Made by a program: the position numbers and the translations under genes
Assembly: GCF_051106095.1 (NCBI RefSeq)
Contig: NC_135786.1
Location: 206,207,001-206,271,000 of the forward strand
Origin: Pogona vitticeps
Lineage: Eukaryota; Chordata; Lepidosauria; Squamata; Agamidae
Direction of reading: 5' to 3'
DNA length: 64,000 nt
In this document: positions 56,336 to 64,000 of the stretch, piece after piece
How positions within the stretch are numbered: position 1 is the first letter of the stretch
Layout: every line of letters begins with the position of its first letter
Notes under the pieces: model-generated
The model's database searches: none
The model's input: only the letters and a program-made list of their open reading frames with translations
What the model was told of the DNA's origin: nothing

Positions 56336-57020
56336 CTGGCTATAACCATTAGTTTCTATTGCCTTTTTCCAGAGATTGGTACCCATTAAGCACTTCTGGA
56401 GATGAACTATGTGGTAATGGACAGTAACACTGGATCAACAGAATATGAAGCACAAGATATTGTTTGAATCTCTAATGGCCTAATATGACTGTGATTGTCA
56501 CTGTGGACTAATGGTCACTGAGACATGGATTTGTTTCATTTTGTTTGTTTTTGAATAGTATGTGCATTTCTTAATGATGGAACACTTTTATTAGTTTAAC
56601 TAACTGAATATCTCTGCCAAGTATATAATGTTTAACTTGCACATTCAAGCAGAGACTCTTGTGAGGGCTTATAAAATGTGGAAGGCTCTGTCCACTAGAA
56701 ATAACTTAAAATACAACTAATCTTAAAAAGTGGCTCAGCAGGAGACAATTTAATCCCATTTAAGAAACACAGATAATTGGACTAGTCCTGTGCCAAAAAT
56801 CTCTTAAGCAGTGTTATAATGTTATAATGACTTACCTTGTTTTCATTTTCTCTTCAGAGACTTGCATTTTTATGTCCATCTGTTTTAAGAGACAGATGTA
56901 AAGCTTAACTAAAAATTAGCTTTACACAAATTATCAAATAGAAAGGCTAATAAAAATATTGTTTGATGTATTTAATATGTTATTTTTTTAAAAAAAAAAG
57001 TCAGTTCTTTCATATATGCT
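56336..57020. other. Intronic DNA, no recognised feature
   Basis: No exon or named repeat. Confidence 0.4.
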
Positions 57021-57306
57021 TACCATGTTTCCCCAAAAATAAGACAGGTTCTTATTTTAATTTTTGCTCCAAAACTGCATCATGGCTAATTTTCAGGTGA
57101 TGTTTTATTTTTTTTTTCATGTACAACAGTCTACATTTATTCAAATACAGTCCTGTCATCTTCTTCTGGTTGCTGCACAATGGTGGAGGGTGGAATTTCA
57201 CTTAACTGGGCCTTATTTTGGGGGTAGGGCTTATATTATGAGCATCCTGAAAAATCATACTAGGACTTATTTTCAGGTTAGATCTTATTTTGGGGGAAAC
57301 AAGGTA
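57021..57306. mobile_element. Mariner-like MITE (TA-flanked)
   Basis: TACCATGTTTCCCCAAAAAT at the left and CTTATTTTGGGGGAAACAAG plus GTA at the right are inverted repeats including TA. Internal AGGNCTTATTTTCNGG units recur several times. Confidence 0.75.
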
Positions 57307-57414
57307 TGTAGAATGAAACAATGGGGGGAAACAATTTTCATTAGTTGTTCCTATTAGCATACCTATTATCTTTTTAGTTTCACATGTATTCACTGAAGTA
57401 AGAGGATTTTAAGT

Positions 57415-57736
57415 TAGTGACAGCGAACCTTTTTGGGCCCGAAAAAAGAAAAGAAAAACACCAGCGGGTGACGGTCCACGTTGGCAGAACCGGAAGTGGT
57501 GGCGGAAGGGGGAACCCCGGGCACACAGGTGCCTCGAGACCCCACTCTGGATCTAGCACCAGCTGCTTTGGATCCTGGCCCGCTGCCTGTTGAAGCACCA
57601 GCCCTGTGGCTGCAGCCGCCTCCTGAGGTTTGGCTGCAGGGGAGGAGTAGCGATCCAGCAACTTATGGCTCACGTGCCTGCAGAAAGGGCTCTGCGTGCC
57701 AGCTGTGGCATGTGTGCCATAGGTTTGCCATCACTG
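57415..57736. mobile_element. hAT-like MITE
   Basis: The left end TAGTGACAGCGAACCTTTTT and right end CATAGGTTTGCCATCACTG are inverted repeats. TTTTAAGT (57407-57414) and ATTTAGGT (57737-57744) look like an aged 8-bp TSD, matching at 6 of 8 positions. Confidence 0.7.
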
Positions 57737-57744
57737 ATTTAGGT

Positions 57745-58303
57745 ATTTATTTATTTAATATGTATATCATTCCCATTTAGTGACACCCAGTACTCTGGGA
57801 GATTTACAAAACAGACCAGTGGAGTCCTTCCCACTCCAAACACCACCCATATACAAACTCGGAACAATATGGTGATGACCAACTCATTAAAATAATTTTT
57901 AAAAATCCTACATTTTAAAATTAAAAGTAGGATAGGTTCTTGAAGGCCACTTTATAAGGTTCTGTCTTTTATAATTTCCTAAAAGTCAAGAGGGACATAG
58001 CTTGGTGCACCTCAGTTAACTAGAAAGTATATAGTACAAGAAAATAATAGCATAGAACATTTTTGATACACAGTATGAAATATGCAATGTAAGGACAGCT
58101 CATATGTATCAGTCTAAAAAAATTATCTGCTCATTAATGAGCATGTGTCTTTAAGTTAGGGAGAGTAGAGGTTTTTTGTACACAAAACAGTATTTCTTAG
58201 TTCTAAGGACAATGTTAATGACTAAAGAGTTGGAATGCCATGGCTAGCTTATTTGTCATTACCTATGTCTATATCCCTCTGACATCTTAATCACCAGAAT
58301 AAT
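57745..58303. other. Intronic DNA, no recognised feature
   Basis: No exon or named repeat. Confidence 0.4.
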
Positions 58304-58790
58304 GGCCAAAATCCTGTTGACATAAATTTATGTGGTAGAAGCTAATGATGTCATCAGCTGGCACCAGAAATTTTTGTTTAAATTAATTATAAGGTTCCTA
58401 TTCCCTCATTTTAGGTTCCTGTTTCTTTCACATTTAAAAGAGCAGGGCTCTTTTCTTTCAGTTCCAAGGAAATATTCAACTTTCTTATTAACTTCTTTTG
58501 CCCTAGACAAGCCTTTGGAAGCCTCAAGACCAGAGGAGGGAGCTGTTACCCCACGTTAACCCCAGATCACTGGCACCAGAATCAGGCCCACAGCTGGCAA
58601 ATCTTCCCCTTGCCATTTCTAAGCTTCCAAAGGCTTCACCAGGGCAAAAGGGAGCCCTAGGGAGCTCCTAAACCTTAAAAAGGGGATACAAAACATTTAA
58701 GTAATTTAAAATATATTTTACTGGTGCCAGCTGATGAAAGCATCAGCTTCTACCGCATAAATTTACACCAACAGATTTCGCTCATTTATA
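58304..58790. mobile_element. MITE with about 65-bp inverted ends
   Basis: The left arm has CATAAATTTATGTGGTAGAA, then ATGTCATCAGCTGGCACCAG. The right arm has CTGGTGCCAGCTGATGAAAG, then TTCTACCGCATAAATTTACA. A second internal inverted pair, CTTTGGAAGCCTC / AAGCTTCCAAAGGC, lies near the centre. TSD not resolved. Confidence 0.7.
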
Positions 58791-58972
58791 CCTAAATAAA
58801 AAGGGAATAAGAGGTACCAGGCCATTGCTTTTGAAGACAATGAACTCCTGAGATACTAGCTCCAATGTGTGTGAAATGTTTTTAGGATGGGTGATAAATA
58901 GTTAATAGATATTTTAATCACAATATTAATAATTACTGTGTGCTATTGCTCACCACATAAATCCAAAATAAT

Positions 58973-59848
58973 TGTTGTTATTTAGTCTTTAAGTCATGCC
59001 TGACTCTTTGTGACCTCATGGACCAGAGCATGCCAGGCCCTCCTGTCTTCCACTGCCTCCTGGAGTTGGGTCAAATTCATGTTGGTAGCTTCGATGACAC
59101 TGTCCAACCATCTCATCCTCTGTCGTCCCCTTCTCCTCTTGCCTTCACACTTTCCCAACATCAGGGTCTTTTCCAGGGAGTCTTCTCTTCTACTGAGATG
59201 GCCAAAGTATTGGAGCCTCAGCTTCAGTGAGCACTCAGGGTTGAGTTCTTCCTAAATGGATAGGTTTGTTCTCTTTGCAGTCCAGGGAACACTCAAGAGT
59301 CTCCTCCAGCACCACAATTCAAAAGCATCAATTCTTCAGTGGTCAGCCTTCTTTATGGTCCAGCTCTCACTTCCATACATTGCTACTGGAAAAACCATAG
59401 CTTTGACTATGCAGACCTTTGTCGGCAAGGTGGTGTCTCTGCTTTTTAAGATGCTGTCTAGGTTTGTTATCACTTTCCTCCTGCTGTCACCATCTGCAGT
59501 GATCATGGAGCCCAAGAAAGTAAAATCTGTCACTACCTCCATATCTTCCCCTTCTATTTGCCAGGAGGTGATGGGACCAGTGGCCATGATCATAGTGTTT
59601 TTTATGTTGAGCTTCAGACCATTTTTGCACTCTCCTCTTTCACCCTCATTAAGAGGTTCCTTCATGGATTGCTGCCTTGTCATGGCAAAGGGGCTTGAGT
59701 AATTCGGAGAAGCTATGGGCTATGCCATGCAGGGACACCCAAGATGGACAGGTCATAGTGGAGAGTTCTGACGAAACGCAATCCACCTGGAGGAGGAACT
59801 GGCAAGCCACTCCAGTATCTTTGCCAAGAAAACCCCATGAACAGGAAC
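58973..59848 (-). mobile_element. RTE-BovB LINE, 5'-truncated, with 12-bp TSD
   Basis: AAATCCAAAATA is duplicated at 58961-58972 and 59849-59860. - strand frames encode LKLNIKNTMIMATGPITSWQ, then VVTDFTFLGSMITADGDSRR and AMVFPVAMYGSESWTIKKAD, with the C-terminal WRRLLRV and FGHL-type region beyond. There are frame breaks and a small internal loss relative to BovB, where the stretch between TADGD and NLDS is shorter. It is an inactive copy. Confidence 0.93.
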
Positions 59849-59860
59849 AAATCCAAAATA

Positions 59861-59939
59861 AAATGGGGTACTATTCAGCTCACGACCTGTTCAGCTATAT
59901 TTATGGAAAGAGACTAGAGTTGGCTGCACATCACAGCAC
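59861..59939. other. Spacer between two LINE insertions
   Basis: About 79 bases of apparently original intronic DNA separate the BovB and the next LINE. Confidence 0.5.
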
Positions 59940-59957
59940 ATCATTGCCAGATACAAC

Positions 59958-61517
59958 AGCACACAATTGCTGAAGTGCTGTGAAGAGATCATCACCACTG
60001 CACTGTATGAAATCTTTTGTCTTTGCTGGAGTGAAGGTGGAGTACCACAGGACATGAAGGGTGCAAACATTGTCACATCGTATAAGAACAAAGGAGACAG
60101 GGGCGACTGCAATAACTACCGTGGCATCTCTCTTAGCATTGTAGGGAAGCTGCTTGCCCATGTTGTGCTGTAGAGGCTCCAGGTGCTTGCAGACAGAGTC
60201 TATCCAGAATCACAGTGTGGATTTCGAGCTAATAGATCCACCACTGACGTGGTATTTTCCCTCACACAGTTGCAGGAGAAATGTAGGGAACAACGGCAGC
60301 CACTCTTTGTGGCCTTCATAGATCTTACAAAGGCCTTTGATTTGGTTAGCAGGGATGGCTTTTATAAAATACTTCCCAAGATTGGATGTCCACCTTGACT
60401 CCTTAACATCATCAGGTCCTTTCATGAGGGAATGAAGGGCACTGTAGTTTTCAGTGGCTGAACATCAGATCCTTTTGACATATGAAGCAGAGCAAAACAG
60501 GGCTGTGTCCTTGCGCCGACCCTGTTTGGGATCTTTTTTACTGTCATGCTGAAGCACGCCTTTGGAACTGCAACAGAAGGTGTCTATCTCCGGTCTTGAT
60601 CAGTTGGAAAGCTCTTTAATCTCTCTGGATTGAGAGTGAAGACCAAAGTCCATCTGAAATGCATGCGGGACTTTCTCTTCGCTGATGGTGCAGCCATGGT
60701 TGCCCACTTTGCTGAAGACCTCCAACAACTCATAAATCATTTTAGCAAGGCTTGCCAAGACTTTGGACTAACAATCAGCCTGAAGAAAACACAAGTCATG
60801 GACCAGGGCATGGACTCACCTTCCTCTATTACCATCTCCACACAAGAATTGGAAGTTGTTCTGTGTACTTTGCTCAGCGATCTCTGACACTCTCTCCCTA
60901 GATGTCGAGCTGGATAAACGCATTGGTAAAGCAGCTACCATGTTCTCTAGACTCACAAAGAAAGTATGGCTTAATAAGAAGCTGACGGCATATACCAAGA
61001 TCCAAGTCTATAGAGCCTGTGTCCTGAGTACATTCCTGTACTGCAGTGAATCCTGGACCCTTTGTGCACAGCAGGAGAGGAAGCTGAACACATTCCATAT
61101 GTGTTGTCTCCAACACAAAATTCCAAATAGAGTAGTCCTGGAATGAGCTGGAATTTTTAGCACGTATACATTACTGAAACAACGGCGTCTACGTTGGCTC
61201 GGGCATATCATGAGAATGGCTGATGGTCGGATTCCAAAAGATCTCCTGTATGAAGAATTAGTGCAGGGAAATCACCCCAGAGGGAGACCACAGCTGCGAT
61301 ACAAGAATATCTGCAAGTGGGATCTGAAGGCCTTAGGAATGGACCTAAGGAAGCAGTCCCAAAACTAGCCAAACTAGGGAGCTGGACAGGGGACAGATTG
61401 TATTTGTTTTCAGTATGGAAGGGATTATCACTCTTGAATTGGCTTCAGCCAAACTAGCGCTGAGAATATGCAGAGCACATTACCATAGTCTCTCGAGACT
61501 GAAGGATGCCTAATCTA
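59958..61517 (+). mobile_element. Non-LTR retrotransposon (LINE), clade unresolved, with 18-bp TSD
   Basis: ATCATTGCCAGATACAAC (59940-59957) is repeated with two changes at 61518-61535. + strand frames show RT motifs in order: NNYRGISLSIVGKLLAHVVL (about 60113), ESQCGFRANRSTTDVVFSL and FVAFIDLTKAFDLVSRDGF (to about 60398), FADGAAMVAHFAEDLQQLIN and FGLTISLKKTQVM (to about 60800). The C-terminal part reads LDVELDKRIGKAATMFSRLT, CVLSTFLYCSESWTL and RLRWLGHIMRMADGRIPKDL. The FADG box replaces the usual YADD, and several stops and frameshifts (for example after HVVL) show it is dead. It is 5'-truncated. It resembles the RT family annotated in fish and molluscs as jockey-like and is distinct from L2, CR1 and BovB. 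Confidence 0.85.
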
Positions 61518-61535
61518 ATCATTGCCAGGCACAAC

Positions 61536-63740
61536 TAGCAGTAGGAGGCCTTTTCTGTCACTGGGGCCCTCTGCTTCTATGTTACTTGATTTAATACCAA
61601 TTTAAATACTGGCATTGATTTAATATTTAAAGGTTAATAATGTAAGAGTTCAAGTTACAATGTAATAATCTTAAGAGTTCAAGTTACAATGTAATAATGT
61701 AAGAGTTCAAGTTATAAAAAATTGGCTATTTTTAAGCAAACCTGGCTTAGTACTAGTAAATAAGCATCTGAGACATGCTGTCTGCCTTCCTTTCCCCACT
61801 TCCCAGCTATGTCCACATGGCAATTAGATATATAATTTGGTTTGTCAAGCCCAGGATGTTGCCTCCTTCTTTCTGCACCTTTGAGAAATTAAGGAACTAA
61901 GAAATTAAGCAGGCGGTCTCTCAATAGGACAAGCCTATTGAGTATATCAGTAGTCCAGAAGAAGCCTCCTCTCACTGCTACCACCACCACCAACAAAGCA
62001 GTTCTGATCCATTGTTAGTACGTAAGCAGCACCTGCAATGATTTTCCTTAACTGAAATGCTAAACCATAGTACTAAATGCAATTGTTAGTCAAGCCATTG
62101 AATCAACAGAATTTATAGAAAAGGGACTTAACAAGGGACTTAACAAGTCCCAGACATTCAATGGGTTGCCATAGTTGGGAATAATAATTAGATTTAACCC
62201 TTAAAGCACAGCACAGTGCAACAAAACATACAGGTTCTGGCACTGACAGGGTAACCTGCTTCAAAGAAAAACAGGCATTCTTTCTGTTTTGATAGTTCTA
62301 CAGAAGACAAGTGTGACTTCTTATTTATGTATGTGGGAAGAATGCATTAGTGGGATGGCCTTTTGTATATACCTACAAAAGTTCATCCGTACCACCATCA
62401 AAGCAGTTTATGGAAGTTGTAGTTTTTATGGAAAGTGTTTTGGCTTTTAAAATGCAATCAGCTGGTAACAGGTTTCTCAGACTAAATTTTCATAATGATT
62501 TGAGTGAGACCAAAGTACAGCTAATTTAATCTGTATCCAACCGATTGTTAATGTGTAATTTGAAAGCTGATGTGGGCATTTGAGGGACTATATAAATTAA
62601 AACCAAAGACATGGAAAACTGCATTGTTCTTCTGTGCAATATAATGTTTTAAGTTAAGCAATCAGATTTTATTTGTACCTTGCTTGCATCTGTGTGCTTC
62701 CATAAGAAGGTTGCTGTAAGAGCCTGAAGTAGCCCTGATTGTGAGAAAGCATGATTTCCTTTTATGTCTATACTGTTTCAAAAAATAGTCATTTGTGTAT
62801 GACCATAATGAAAAGAGTTAGACATTACTGTTTCTTATACGTTTAAAAGAGTAGGAAGTTTTTCTTTCTTTCTGTTGCTTGATAGACTTACAATGGAAAT
62901 ATTCAACTTTCCAATTAATTATTTTTGATAAATATTACTGCAGCCAGCTGGACATCTGCCAAGAGCAATGGTTGAAGGATAGGGACATTGGAAGGCAATA
63001 TAGTATTCCTTTTGTTGGAACAATGGGGCATTAATCTTTGAGTATTGTGTAGTACTATCTGCTACCATTATTCCATAAAAACATACTGTACGTAATAAAT
63101 GGCTAAGATCAGCTGAGAGTCATTACTATGTATTAAGTTTTTGAAAGGAGAGTTCTTATTTACATCAGTATCAGTATGTGAAGGATTAATTTATGGAAAA
63201 TACTTGTTTCTGGGGAAAAATCTTGAATTAGTTAATTAGTCAAAACCAGCAATTCCATTTGCTGAGAAAGTCTGCTTTTTTCTTTGAATGCAAGGCTATT
63301 CATCGTCCAAGCTCTGAAAATTTAAAAGTGTGTATTCTGACTCTGAACAAGTAAGGTATAACTGATCTTCTAGTTTAAGGACTTAAGAGCCGTGCAGTAT
63401 GATCAGTATCCACTCAGTTTTACTTTTCCCCCCGAGGATACCACCATAGTCTAGGTGGTCCACTACAAATTGTTCAGTAGCCCACTGCTGCTGACTTCAC
63501 ATTATTTGACAAGGCTCTGGTTCTTATTCTAATCCATTCCATGATGTTTTCCCTAGGTGCCTACATGCTATTCCATATAAACCTTTTGCAAATTATCCAG
63601 AACCATTTAATATACTTCTTATACATACTGGATTTACTATTTCATAATCTGTTGCTTTAGAAGTTTGATAGTGTGTGGTTCTGGTGATATTATGTACTGC
63701 ATAATTTATATGAAAGATGGCCACTGATCCCAAAAAATAA
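61536..63740. other. Intronic DNA, no recognised feature
   Basis: Near 61635-61720 AATAATNTAAGAGTTCAAGTTA occurs three times in tandem-like fashion. No ZC2HC1A exon 2 is seen. Confidence 0.4.
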
Positions 63741-63744
63741 TAAT

Positions 63745-64000
63745 CTGATAAATGGCCAAAATCCTTTTAGTTATGCCCTCCAGTGTAGTGCAATTCATGT
63801 AAATCTCATTGATGAACTGCCACAAATCAAGAAGCTATTGTAAGAATTAAGTCACACAACTCGGTATGCAACAGCAAGTGCCTCTGCTAACTTCTGAGCT
63901 TGCAGCAGTGCCTCTGCTAATTTCTTAAATTGCAGCAATTTGTCAACAAGATTTATGCCAATTGTGTTACACTAGTAGGTGTAACCAATGGACTTTGGCT
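63745..64000. repeat. Possible MITE with internal direct repeat, cut by window end
   Basis: GCAAGTGCCTCTGCTAACTT (about 63872) and GCAGTGCCTCTGCTAATTTC (about 63905) are direct repeats. GGCCAAAATCC near 63752 resembles the start of the element at 58304. The call is tentative. Confidence 0.3.

Larger units (their letters stand above)
48272..64000 (+). other. ZC2HC1A: ZC2HC1A intron 1 (inferred, continues past window)
   Basis: It begins with the donor GTGAGG. No second coding exon is seen, and the region holds only repeats and unassigned DNA. Confidence 0.65.

Noticed and set aside
60183-61146. Host gene with reverse-transcriptase similarity
   Set aside because: Stops, frame changes and flanking target-site duplications show a dead LINE insertion.

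Overview
This window is nuclear DNA of a vertebrate, almost certainly a squamate reptile (lizard or snake). Several repeat families point there together: Sauria-type SINEs with a BovB-type tail, RTE-BovB LINE pieces, L2 and CR1 LINEs, a DIRS-like element, a Gmr1-like Ty3/gypsy element, and many mariner-like and hAT-like MITEs. There are no operons or bacterial features. Genes are sparse and split by introns, and most open frames are repeat-derived or chance.

Two host genes are recognisable, both on the + strand. The first is PKIA, the protein kinase A inhibitor alpha. Its coding sequence is complete in two exons (18007-18157 and 20364-20443, 76 codons), with the pseudosubstrate and nuclear-export motifs conserved. 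Bases 1-17979 are probably a PKIA 5'-UTR intron, and a 3' UTR follows 20443. The second is ZC2HC1A, represented by a coding first exon of only 16 bases (48256-48271, MEGLE plus one base) inside a strong CpG island (about 47950-48850). The rest of the window is inferred to be its first intron. The order PKIA then ZC2HC1A in the same orientation matches the arrangement I recall from human chromosome 8q21.

Layout: 384-5545 is an old, broken DIRS-like retroelement with inverted termini and an internal complementary region, carrying a mariner-like MITE (663-1610). 5.5-18 kb is intronic, with L2 pieces, an inverted-repeat element, a Sauria SINE, microsatellites and a mariner-like MITE. 18-20.4 kb holds the PKIA coding exons. 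20.4-31 kb is UTR and intergenic DNA with hAT, mariner-like and SINE insertions. 31194-36500 is a young Ty3/gypsy element of Gmr1 type on the - strand, with nearly identical LTRs and a 5-bp target-site duplication (TSD). 36.5-47.9 kb is intergenic, with a large palindromic element, an L2 tail split by a hAT, a GATA/GACA microsatellite next to a BovB tail, and a CR1 LINE. 47.9-48.9 kb is the ZC2HC1A promoter and exon 1. 49-64 kb is intronic, with a solo LTR, an L2 split by a mariner-like MITE, several hAT/MITE copies, and adjacent BovB and second-type LINE insertions that each have clear TSDs.

No new multi-gene system is evident. The most informative items are the SCAN-like capsid region and integrase-first pol order of the Gmr1-like element, the intact DIRS end architecture, two copies of an unclassified palindromic repeat, and several nested insertions whose relative order can be read from TSDs.
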